Assembly (NCBI GenBank): GCA_034669505.1
Contig: JAXDNJ010000066.1
Coordinates: 31,061-95,060, forward strand
Direction of reading: 5' to 3'
DNA length: 64,000 nt
DNA from: JAFASC01 sp034669505
Lineage (GTDB): Bacteria; Pseudomonadota; Alphaproteobacteria; Rhizobiales; Beijerinckiaceae
How positions within the stretch are numbered: position 1 is the first letter of the stretch; every line of letters begins with the position of its first letter. Position numbers and translations under genes: made by a program. This document shows, one piece after another, positions 56,957 to 64,000 of this stretch. Under the pieces are notes generated by a model, which ran no database searches, was not told the DNA's origin, and worked only from the letters and a program-made list of their open reading frames with translations.

Positions 56957-58182
56957 GCTTGATGACGCGTCGCGCAACACTTGCGGGGACCGCTGTCCTC
57001 TGGCTTTGCGTGCTGAACGCGAACGCCTTTGGTGAGGATCTGGGTACGCCCGCGCCGCAAGCCGGCGAGTTTCAAGCTTTCCTTCAATCGCTCTGGCCGG
57101 CGGCAGAAAAAGCCGGCGTGTCACGGGCGACATTCGACACCGCGATCAACGGCCTCGCCCCCGATCAAGCGATCCTAACCAGGACAACGAGACAGGCCGA
57201 ATTCACGATCACGATTGCGCAATATGTGGCCCAATCCGCCACGCCAAAGCGTGCGGCGCAAGGACGGGATGTCGCCGCAAAACTTGCCGACCCGCTTGAC
57301 AAAATCCAGTCGCGCAGCGGCGTGCCATGGGAAATCCTCGTGGCGCTGTGGGGAATCGAGAGCAATTACGGCACCACCTCGGGCAACAGCGACATCTTGC
57401 GCGTGCTGGTGACATTGGCGTTCAAGCAGCATCGCGGCAGCCTGTTTCTCGACGAATTCGTCGCGGCTTTGGTCATGCTGGAGAAGGGCTACGCGACGCG
57501 TTCGCAGCTCGCCGGCTCGTGGGCGGGCGCAATGGGCCAGCCGCAATTCATGCCGTCTTCCTATTTGAATTACGCCGTCGCTTACGAAGGCTCGCGTCCC
57601 GCCGACATCTGGTCGTCAAACAAGGATGTGCTCGCTTCGATCGGCAATTTCATGCAGAAGGCCGGTTGGCTTCCCGACCTGCCTTGGGGCGTCGAAGTTA
57701 TCATCCCCAACTCGTTTGATTTCGCGTCGCTGCGCAAGCCCTTTGGCGAGTGGCAGGCGCAGGGTTTTCGCGCCGCCTCCGGCAAGCCGCTGCCTAACGC
57801 GGGGAGCGCGACCTTGTACATGCCCGCCGGGGCCAAAGGCCCGGCTTGGCTCATCACCGACAACTTTTTCGTCATCAAGCAATACAACACGTCCGATGCT
57901 TATGCCTTGTCAGTCGGTCTATTGGCGCAGCAGATCGCCGGCGAAGGCGGCATTCGCACGCCCTGGCCAAAAGATATGAAGCCACTGTCGGTCAGCGACG
58001 GCAAGGCGGCGCAGCAGGCATTGACGAAGCTCGGCCTGTATCAGGGCAATATCGACGGCAAGATCGGCCCGGCGATGCGCGATGCCGTGCATGCCTATCA
58101 GATCAAGGCCGGTATTCAGCCGGCGGATGGGTTCATCACGCCGGGTTTGGTGCAGAGACTGAAGAGCGAGGCGGCATTATAG
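56953..58182 (+). CDS. Lytic murein transglycosylase, MltB/SLT_2 type
   Basis: 409 residues from the ATG at 56953. The signal peptide runs to about residue 27. The SLT_2 lysozyme-like domain (about 35-330) has the catalytic Glu136 in WGIESNYG. Motifs SWAGAMGQPQFMPSSYLNYAV follow. A peptidoglycan-binding_1 domain sits at about 340-405 (LGLYQGNIDGKIGPAMRDAVHAYQ). It cleaves glycan strands in the periplasm. The huge upstream open frame in hpaH is not its start. A dispersed repeat follows the stop. Confidence 0.92.
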   Translation: MSLMTRRATLAGTAVLWLCVLNANAFGEDLGTPAPQAGEFQAFLQSLWPAAEKAGVSRATFDTAINGLAPDQAILTRTTRQAEFTITIAQYVAQSATPKRAAQGRDVAAKLADPLDKIQSRSGVPWEILVALWGIESNYGTTSGNSDILRVLVTLAFKQHRGSLFLDEFVAALVMLEKGYATRSQLAGSWAGAMGQPQFMPSSYLNYAVAYEGSRPADIWSSNKDVLASIGNFMQKAGWLPDLPWGVEVIIPNSFDFASLRKPFGEWQAQGFRAASGKPLPNAGSATLYMPAGAKGPAWLITDNFFVIKQYNTSDAYALSVGLLAQQIAGEGGIRTPWPKDMKPLSVSDGKAAQQALTKLGLYQGNIDGKIGPAMRDAVHAYQIKAGIQPADGFITPGLVQRLKSEAAL

Positions 58183-58187
58183 GTTCG

Positions 58188-58283
58188 CCACATCCCCGGA
58201 CGCACGAAGTGCGATCCGGGGTCCAGAGGCAGACGCGCATTGCTCTGGGTCCCGGATGCCGCTTCGCGGCTCCGGGAAAGTGG
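58188..58283. repeat. Dispersed intergenic palindromic repeat, copy 2
   Basis: It shares the arms CCACATCCCCGGA and TCCGGGAAAGTGG, the GGGGTCCAG segment and the block TTGCTCTGGGTCCCGGAT with 8739-8854. It is 20 bases shorter because the central linker differs. It lies between two convergent genes. Confidence 0.8.
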
Positions 58284-58294
58284 AGTTCACCTTT

Positions 58295-59104
58295 CTAGGC
58301 CTTGGCGAAACTTGTTGCCCGCAACCTTTCCGCCGTCTCCGCATCGGCGGGAAAGAAACTTTCGAGCGCCAGTTCCGACAGCGTGACGTCGACCGGCGTG
58401 CCGAACACGGTTGTCGTGCTGAAGAAGGACAGAACGCCGGCCTGCGTCGCCAGGCGAAATGGAATCGCGATCCCGGCGTAATCGGCCCCCTTGTCCGGCT
58501 TCACGCCCGCACGGGTCTGCGGCGCGGGAAAGGCGCGTAACTGCGCGAACAGATCGACCAGAACCGCATCGGCGCTTACATCTATCTGGCGCCGCAGCCG
58601 CTCCAACAAATGCGTGCGCCATTCGTGCAGGTTGACGATGCGCGGCGCCAGACCATCGGGATGCAAGCTCAAACGCAGCACGTTGACCGGCGGCTTCAGC
58701 AAAGACGCATCGACGCCGGTGAGCAAAGGTGCCACCGCTTTGTTCGCGGTGATGAGCGTCCAGTGCCGATCGATCGCCAGCGCCGGATAAGGCTCGTGCC
58801 CGGCAAGCACGAGATCGACGGCCTTGCGCGCGGCGCCGAGTGCCGGGTCCTCGAGGGAGCGCTCGGAGAAAACCGGCGCATAACCGGCCGACAGCAGCAA
58901 CAGGTTGCGCTCGCGCAAGGGCACGTCGAGCCGCTCGGCGAGATGCAGCACCATGTCGCGCGAGGGCGTCGCGCGGCCGGTCTCGAGAAAGCTCAAATGC
59001 TTTGTCGAAATCTCTGCGTCGAGCGCGAGACCGAGCTGGCTGAGGCGCCGGCGCTGGCGCCATTCGCGCAAATGTTCTCCGACGGGGCGAATTGCGACTT
59101 GCAT
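58295..59104 (-). CDS. XRE family regulator with MmyB-like domain
   Basis: 269 residues. Helix-turn-helix at about 8-65 (LREWRQRRRLSQLGLALDA, FLETGRATPSRDMVLHLAERL). The C-terminal part (about 80-265) with HWTLITANKAVAPLL matches the MmyB ligand-binding (PAS-like) domain of this group. It is divergent from a small membrane protein gene 111 bases away, which may be its target. Ligand unknown. Confidence 0.9.
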   Translation of the reverse strand: MQVAIRPVGEHLREWRQRRRLSQLGLALDAEISTKHLSFLETGRATPSRDMVLHLAERLDVPLRERNLLLLSAGYAPVFSERSLEDPALGAARKAVDLVLAGHEPYPALAIDRHWTLITANKAVAPLLTGVDASLLKPPVNVLRLSLHPDGLAPRIVNLHEWRTHLLERLRRQIDVSADAVLVDLFAQLRAFPAPQTRAGVKPDKGADYAGIAIPFRLATQAGVLSFFSTTTVFGTPVDVTLSELALESFFPADAETAERLRATSFAKA

Positions 59105-59215
59105 GGGCCGCAGGATAGCGCCGCCGCAATCGCGCTTCCAATTACCTCGGAGTTAATCGACCGGGCGTCGGCGTTTTGGCGTCATGCGCGGGTTCGAATG
59201 AAACGGAGAACCCTC

Positions 59216-59629
59216 ATGAACATGATCATACCCTCGACACTCCTGCGCCGTGCTCTTGTCCTCGATGCCCTCGCCAGCGGCGGCACCGGACTGCTGACCG
59301 CGGCCGGTGCCGGGATTCTCGCACCCTTCTGCAATCTCCCCGAGCCGCTGCTCGCTTATAGCGGCTTGAGCCTGCTGCCCTTCGCCGCCATCGTCGGTGT
59401 CCTCGCCCGGCGCGATTGCCTGCCTGCCGCAATTGCCTGGGCAATCATCGCCTACAACGCGCTGTGGTCGATCGACAGCATCGTGCTTTTGGTCGGCGGC
59501 TGGGTCGCGCCGAATGCGTTGGGATACGCCTTCGTGATCGCCCAGGCGCTGGTCGTCGCGGCGTTGGCGGAGTGCCAGTATATCGGCCTCACCCGCTCGC
59601 GCGCCGCAGCGAACGCCCTCGCGGCGTGA
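59216..59629 (+). CDS. Small four-helix membrane protein
   Basis: 137 residues from the ATG at 59216. The hydrophobic segments lie at about 10-35, 45-65, 70-93 and 97-120. The segment LARRDCLPAAIAWAIIAYNALWSIDSI is in the second half. No signal peptide beyond the first helix and no known family. It is divergent from the XRE regulator and could be under its control. The longer open frame to 58610 overlaps that regulator and is rejected. Confidence 0.78.
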   Translation: MNMIIPSTLLRRALVLDALASGGTGLLTAAGAGILAPFCNLPEPLLAYSGLSLLPFAAIVGVLARRDCLPAAIAWAIIAYNALWSIDSIVLLVGGWVAPNALGYAFVIAQALVVAALAECQYIGLTRSRAAANALAA

Positions 59630-59646
59630 AGCCGGTTGAACCAAAC

Positions 59647-59673
59647 GGGGTGCCCGCCACGGGCGAGCACCCC
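59647..59673. terminator. Bidirectional terminator hairpin
   Basis: The stem GGGGTGC/GCACCCC (59647-59653 with 59667-59673) with an inner CCGCC/GGGC helix lies between two convergent genes. No long T-run. Confidence 0.6.
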
Positions 59674-59706
59674 TTCACGCGATTGTGTCGCCAGAGCCGG
59701 CCGGTC

Positions 59707-60378
59707 CTAGCGCCCGTAATAATACGGCGAGCCGCCATACGGCTGCCCGTAAGATCCTTGCCCGCCGTAATATCCCTGGCCGGCGTAATATCCCTGCCCT
59801 GAATTGTATCCCTGGCCGGCATACCCGCCGCCGTAAGTCCTGACCGGCTCCCCGCTGTAACCCGTGTCGTCCTGATCGATCTGCCTCGTCACCCTCGGGC
59901 GTGGGGTTCTGGCAGGCTGCTCAGGAACCTGCTCACGCGCCGATCGCGTCGGCGGCTCGCCTTCGATCTCGACCCTGGTTCTTGCCATTCCTTCCTGCTT
60001 GATCAGCGAGAAAAGCTCGGCGGCGTGGGCGGTCGAGAGGCGCACGCAGCCGTGCGAGGCGGGACGGCCGAGCTTTTCCGAGCTGCCGTGGATCGCGTGC
60101 CCGTGCTCGTCGAAAAAGATCGAGTGCGGCATCGGCGCGCTCTCGTATTCATCGGAGAAATGCTCCGCTTCCATCCGGTTCGGACGGAAGCTGCCGTTCG
60201 GCGTGCCGTAGCCGGCCCTGCCCGTGGCTACGGGCCATGAGAAGCGCTGCACCCCGTCGATGCTGACGGTCATGCGCTGCTCCGACTGGCTAACCTTAAC
60301 GAGGACGTTCGCGCTCGCCGGCAGCATCGCAGCCGAGAATGCCAGGGATGAGAGCAGGAAGAGCTTTGGCAGCGGCAT
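59707..60378 (-). CDS. L,D-transpeptidase with a Tyr/Gly/Gln repeat tail
   Basis: 223 residues from MPLPKLFLLSS at 60378. Signal peptide to about residue 24. The YkuD catalytic domain (about 28-140) has His and Gly of HGSSEKLGRPASHGCVRLS, with catalytic Cys111 and His109. It makes 3-3 crosslinks in peptidoglycan or anchors proteins to it. The tail from about 165 is GQGYYAGQGYYGGQGSYGQP and similar, a low-complexity repeat that may contact the wall. Residues before 60378 are not family-like. Confidence 0.9.
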   Translation of the reverse strand: MPLPKLFLLSSLAFSAAMLPASANVLVKVSQSEQRMTVSIDGVQRFSWPVATGRAGYGTPNGSFRPNRMEAEHFSDEYESAPMPHSIFFDEHGHAIHGSSEKLGRPASHGCVRLSTAHAAELFSLIKQEGMARTRVEIEGEPPTRSAREQVPEQPARTPRPRVTRQIDQDDTGYSGEPVRTYGGGYAGQGYNSGQGYYAGQGYYGGQGSYGQPYGGSPYYYGR

Positions 60379-60555
60379 TTCGTCAGGTCCCTCTGAGACT
60401 TGGCATTCCAAGGCTTGGCTTTACCCACAACAATCAGTTACGAGCAGGGTTCCGGGATTGTCGAAGGTGCGGTTTATGAGCGCTGTCAGGATGCCTCATT
60501 TGACTGGAATGGCAGGGCAGCGTTTCGTCTCATCCGCGGTCGAAAAGAGAATAGC

Positions 60556-61347
60556 ATGGCGAGCTGGTTGAAGGTGGTCGCGATCACAGCCCTGGCGACC
60601 TTCGGGCCTGTGGTGGGAGCAGCAAACGCGGCCCAGTGTGGCCATTCGGGGGGCGGCTTCGAATCCTGGAAGCAGGAGTTTGCTCAGGAAGCTAGGGGCA
60701 AGGTCGGCGCCACTGGGATCGCAGCCCTCATGACGACCCACTATAACCCCGCGACGATCTCAGCCGATCGCGGGCAAAGAAGCTTTCATCTGTCGCTGGA
60801 TCAGTTTCTTGCGAAGCGCGGCGGCTCGGTCATTGCCTCGCGCGGGCGCTCGCTCAAGCAGTCGAATTCGGCCCTCTTCGCCTCGATCGAGCAGCGTTAC
60901 GGCGTTCCGCCGGGACCGCTCCTGGCGATTTGGGGGATGGAGACCGGCTTCGGCGCCGTGCACGGCAACCAGAACATGCTCTCGGCGGTGGCGACGCTGG
61001 CCTACGATTGCCGCCGATCGGATTATTTTACCGACCAGCTCTATGCGGCGCTGAAACTCGTGGATCGCGGCGTGTTTTCCGCCGGCACGCGCGGCTCCAT
61101 GCACGGCGAGGTCGGGCAGACGCAGTTTCTGCCGAAAACAGTGCTCGAATACGGCACCGGCGGAAGCCTCGAGACCGCGTCAGGCGCGCTGAATTCCACG
61201 GCGAACTTTTTGAAAGGCCACGGCTGGCGTGCTGGAGCCGGCTATCAGCCGGGCGAAGCCAATTTCGGGGCGATTCAGGCCTGGAACGCCGCCTCGGTCT
61301 ATCAGCGCGCCATTGCAATCATCGGCCGCCAGATCGACGGCCAATAA
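60556..61347 (+). CDS. Lytic transglycosylase, SLT_2 domain only
   Basis: 263 residues from the ATG at 60556. Signal peptide to about residue 26 (AANAA). The catalytic Glu129 is in WGMETGFGAV. Further motifs are MHGEVGQTQFLPKTVLEYG and GHGWRAG. It lacks the peptidoglycan-binding domain found in the paralogue at 56953. It is divergent from the L,D-transpeptidase gene with 177 bases between the starts. Periplasmic glycan cleavage is expected. Confidence 0.88.
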   Translation: MASWLKVVAITALATFGPVVGAANAAQCGHSGGGFESWKQEFAQEARGKVGATGIAALMTTHYNPATISADRGQRSFHLSLDQFLAKRGGSVIASRGRSLKQSNSALFASIEQRYGVPPGPLLAIWGMETGFGAVHGNQNMLSAVATLAYDCRRSDYFTDQLYAALKLVDRGVFSAGTRGSMHGEVGQTQFLPKTVLEYGTGGSLETASGALNSTANFLKGHGWRAGAGYQPGEANFGAIQAWNAASVYQRAIAIIGRQIDGQ

Positions 61348-61390
61348 CGCGCTCGCGCCTCAAGACTCCGCCAAGCGGTCCGCATCCGGG

Positions 61391-63232
61391 CTAAAGCTCC
61401 CGCTTCGCTTCCATGGGCCCGCGTTTTGCGCCCTTTACGCGGGTCGACAGCCGCACCGCGCGGCGTTCGCGGGTCGGGGCACCGGCGACCGGCTGCAACA
61501 GGCGGCGATACTCGTCGCGCCGCTCGTGGATCGAGGCGATGACGTGGCCCATCGGCACGCCGATATCGACGAGCACGGCTTCCGACAATTGCAGGCTCGC
61601 CTCGATCGTCTCGGGGATCGCGTCGGTGACGCCGAGGCCGTAGAGCACGGTCGCATGATGCGCGTCGCGGGCGCGCGCGACGATGGTGAGGTCGGGCCGG
61701 GCGGCACGCGCAATGGCAACGATCTCTTCGGCGGCGCGCGGCGCGTTGATGGTGACGACCAGGGCCGCGGCCTGACCGATGCCGCAGCGCTGCAGGAATT
61801 CGGGGCGCGCGGCATTGCCCCAATATACATAAGCTCCAGCCTGGCGCTCGCGGGCGACGAGTTTCGGGTCGTCGTCGACGGCGACGAAGGAGATCTCGTG
61901 CCGGGCGAGCATCTGCCCGACAAGCTGGCCGACGCGGCCATAACCGACGACGATCACCCGTCCGGCGCCGATGTCGGCTCCCGGCGCGAGCGCGGCCAGC
62001 GCCGCCTCGTCGGGCGCGTGGCGCGGCCCGAGCTTGGCGCCGAAAAGCCCCAGGAGGGGGAGCACGAACATCGAAAGGGTGACGATCACCATGATCTCGC
62101 CGCCCATCGCGGCCGGCACCACCTGGCCGGCGATGGCCGCGCCGATCATGACGAAGGCGAACTCGCCGCCGGGCGCCAGCACCAGCGCGACCTCGCCGGC
62201 GAGCCTCGGGCCGAGCCGGAAAGCGCGGGCGAGGAGGAAGATGATCGCCGCCTTGACGGCGATCAGGCCGACGACAAAGCCGACGATCACGCCCGGTGCC
62301 TGCGCCACCTGCGACAGATCGAGGCCGGTGCCGATCGAGACGAAGAACAAGCCGAGGAGAAGCCCCTGAAAGGGCTCGATCGTCACCTCGATCTCGCGCC
62401 GGAACTCGGTTTCGGCCAGCAAAAGGCCGGCAATGAAGGCGCCAAGCGCCATGGAGAGGCCGGCCGCCGCCGTGCCGACGCTCGTCCCGACGACGACAAA
62501 CAAACACGCCGCCATGAAAAGTTCTGTAGATTTTGCCGCCGCCACCAGATGGAACAGCGGCCGCAGGATGAGGCGGCCGAGCAAGAGGAGGGACGCCAGC
62601 GCCGCCAGGGCGGGGGCGATCGTCCAGAGGAGCTCCGACAGGATCGGCTCGGCGGCGCTCTGCGGATGCGGCGCGCCCAAGATGGACACGGTGAACAGGA
62701 GCGGCGCCACCATGAGGTCCTGGAAGAGCAGGATCGAGAACGCCGTCCGGCCCGCGCCCGTGGTCAGCCGCCGCCGCTCGGCGAGGACGGGAATGGCGAT
62801 CGCCGTCGACGACAACGACAAGGCCGTGCCGAAGATGATGGCGTTGCGGGCGCCCATCCCGAGCCAATGGCCGAGCGCGGCGAGAACGGTGGCGCAAACG
62901 ATGACCTGCGCCGCGCCGAGGCCGAAAATCAGCCGCCGCATGCGCTGCAGGCGCTCCCAGGAGAGCTCCAGGCCGATCATGAATAATAGGAAGACGACAC
63001 CAAATTCGCCGATCGCCGCGACCGTCTCCGGATTGGTCAGCGCGAAAGAGGAAGCCCAGGGAACGGAATTGGCGAACCGCCCCAGTCCGTATGGGCCGAG
63101 CAGGACGCCGGCGGTCAGGAAGCCGAGGACGGGACTGAGATGGAGGCGGCGGAACAGCGGCACGATGACGCCGGCCGTGCCGAGGAACAGCAGCGCCTCC
63201 TTATAGGTCTGCCAGTGAAACGTCTCGGGCAT
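61391..63232 (-). CDS. Kef-type K+/H+ antiporter (CPA2) with TrkA-N domain
   Basis: 613 residues. Twelve to thirteen membrane segments (about 10-400) with the CPA2 motifs GFLTAGVLLGPYGL and FGTALSLSSTAIAIPVL, and FLLFMIGLELS in place of KefB/C-specific residues. The NAD-binding RCK (TrkA-N) domain (about 435-560) has GRVIVVGYGRVGQLVGQML. The start at 63232 follows GGAGAG; the longer frame to 63319 is not used. Glutathione-gated potassium efflux is typical of the family. Opposite-strand open frames are shadows. Confidence 0.92.
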   Translation of the reverse strand: MPETFHWQTYKEALLFLGTAGVIVPLFRRLHLSPVLGFLTAGVLLGPYGLGRFANSVPWASSFALTNPETVAAIGEFGVVFLLFMIGLELSWERLQRMRRLIFGLGAAQVIVCATVLAALGHWLGMGARNAIIFGTALSLSSTAIAIPVLAERRRLTTGAGRTAFSILLFQDLMVAPLLFTVSILGAPHPQSAAEPILSELLWTIAPALAALASLLLLGRLILRPLFHLVAAAKSTELFMAACLFVVVGTSVGTAAAGLSMALGAFIAGLLLAETEFRREIEVTIEPFQGLLLGLFFVSIGTGLDLSQVAQAPGVIVGFVVGLIAVKAAIIFLLARAFRLGPRLAGEVALVLAPGGEFAFVMIGAAIAGQVVPAAMGGEIMVIVTLSMFVLPLLGLFGAKLGPRHAPDEAALAALAPGADIGAGRVIVVGYGRVGQLVGQMLARHEISFVAVDDDPKLVARERQAGAYVYWGNAARPEFLQRCGIGQAAALVVTINAPRAAEEIVAIARAARPDLTIVARARDAHHATVLYGLGVTDAIPETIEASLQLSEAVLVDIGVPMGHVIASIHERRDEYRRLLQPVAGAPTRERRAVRLSTRVKGAKRGPMEAKREL

Positions 63233-63357
63233 TCGCTCTCCGCGATTCGAGCATCGCATAATCGCGCACGGCGCGACACACACAGCCGAGCCGCTCAGAG
63301 CCCGAGCCGCGCCACTCAATGTTGCTCGCTCGCGGAGCGGTCTCTACTGTCGATCTG

Positions 63358-64000
63358 ATGTTCGAGAGCCGCTTCCAATCATTCGATGTGCAGAGTGATC
63401 GCGCGCAAAGTAAGCCGCGGCTGGCCGCGCTTCGCGCCGAACTGAAGCGCGGGAATCTGGACGGATTCATCATTCCCCGTGCCGACGAACATCAGAACGA
63501 ATATGTGCCGAAATGCGCCGAGCGGCTCGCTTGGCTGACCGGCTTTACCGGCTCGGCCGGCTTGGCGGTCGTGCTCAGCGATAAAGCCGCGATTTTCGTC
63601 GACGGGCGGTATACGCTGCAGGCGCGAAACGAAGTCGATCCCGAGCTTTTCGCCGTAATCGATATAGGCCGAACTCCGCCGTCGTCGTGGCTTGGCGAAC
63701 AGGCGCTTGAGGGAGGACGCGTCGGCTACGATCCGTGGGTGCATACGCCAACTCAGGCGGATGCTTATCGCGGGAAACTCGAGGCCAAGGGCGCGGAACT
63801 CGTTGCGCTCGAGACAAATCCGATCGACCGCATCTGGAAAGATCGCCCGGCTCCTCCGCAAGGCGCGATCAAGCTTTACCCCGAGCGTTTCGCGGGGGAA
63901 TCGGCAGCTGACAAGCTTGCACGCATTCGCGCCAAGTTGGATGGGGCCGACGCATTGCTTGTTAGCGATCCGCATGCGCTTGCGTGGACCTTCAACATTC
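63358..64000 (+). CDS. Xaa-Pro aminopeptidase (M24B), N-terminal part, cut by the window
   Basis: 214 codons are present from the ATG at 63358 (MFESRFQSFDVQSDRAQSKP). The creatinase/aminopeptidase P N-terminal domain is clear: DGFIIPRADEHQNEYVPKCA, WLTGFTGSAGLAVV, FVDGRYTLQA and GYDPWVHT. The second creatinase domain begins near the window end (SDPHALAWTFNI), so the metallopeptidase part lies outside. It removes N-terminal residues before proline from short peptides. Confidence 0.93.
   Translation, partial: MFESRFQSFDVQSDRAQSKPRLAALRAELKRGNLDGFIIPRADEHQNEYVPKCAERLAWLTGFTGSAGLAVVLSDKAAIFVDGRYTLQARNEVDPELFAVIDIGRTPPSSWLGEQALEGGRVGYDPWVHTPTQADAYRGKLEAKGAELVALETNPIDRIWKDRPAPPQGAIKLYPERFAGESAADKLARIRAKLDGADALLVSDPHALAWTFNI

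Noticed and set aside
61229..62986. 585-residue plus-strand frame rich in His, Asp and Glu
   Set aside because: Antisense to the Kef-type antiporter; composition is that of a reversed membrane protein gene.

Overview
The window is high-GC, gene-dense chromosomal DNA from an alphaproteobacterium, most likely of the order Hyphomicrobiales (Rhizobiales). The evidence is a DnaG primase without zinc ligands, a ROSE-type RNA thermometer in front of hsp20, a DUF3309-type glycine/tyrosine membrane peptide, a fused NuoE-NuoF formate dehydrogenase beta subunit, and a copy of the 'GLVPAI' intergenic repeat common in this order. I do not assign a genus. Both end genes are cut by the window: gltB on the left (minus strand) and an Xaa-Pro aminopeptidase gene on the right (plus strand).

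Layout. 1-8.7 kb: gltB, threonine aldolase, a Pro/Ala-rich secreted protein, leuC. 8.7-11.5 kb: a disturbed accessory stretch with a dispersed repeat, 3' remnants of a GIY-YIG gene and of a histidine kinase, two small unknown proteins and a lone phosphopantetheinyl transferase, closed by three tRNA genes (Gly-CCC, Pro-CGG, Ala-CGC). 11.5-18.8 kb: an MHS transporter, a class IV aminotransferase, then a sulfur block: metY and a metA-like gene (overlapping), a cytoplasmic SUOX-fold enzyme, and a SoxC-like sulfite dehydrogenase with its cytochrome c. 18.9-22.6 kb: hsp20, a MATE pump divergent from a MarR regulator, an alpha/beta hydrolase. 22.7-26.9 kb: etfBA, 3-hydroxybutyryl-CoA dehydrogenase, an HNH protein, a nitrilase-family amidase. 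27-35.9 kb: maeB, a small frameshifted secreted-protein gene, a BrkB-type membrane protein, an IlvD/Edd dehydratase divergent from a zinc alcohol dehydrogenase and a dihydropyrimidinase, then yqeY.

36-40.6 kb holds a Met/His-rich exported peptide and the dnaG-rpoD pair. Between rpoD and the next core operon sits a 2.3 kb lower-GC insert encoding a winged-helix/TPR protein translationally coupled to a Uma2-family nuclease. This pair is the best candidate in the window for an undescribed system. 43-50.4 kb is a formate dehydrogenase locus: fdhB, fdhA, an FMN lactate-monooxygenase-like gene, fdhD and mobA. It joins the enzyme with its sulfur-transfer and molybdenum-cofactor maturation factors.

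50-58.2 kb carries a 2OG oxygenase, a DUF3309 peptide, a LysR regulator, two tiny secreted peptides, a nudix hydrolase, a frameshifted cyclase-family pseudogene, and a run of formyltransferase, FAH-family hydrolase and HpaH-like hydratase that reads as part of a ring-cleavage or keto-acid pathway. 58.2-64 kb has a second copy of the dispersed repeat, an XRE regulator divergent from a small membrane protein, an L,D-transpeptidase, two MltB-like lytic transglycosylases (one just upstream of the repeat) and a Kef-type antiporter. No CRISPR array, intact insertion sequence, rRNA gene or prophage was seen.
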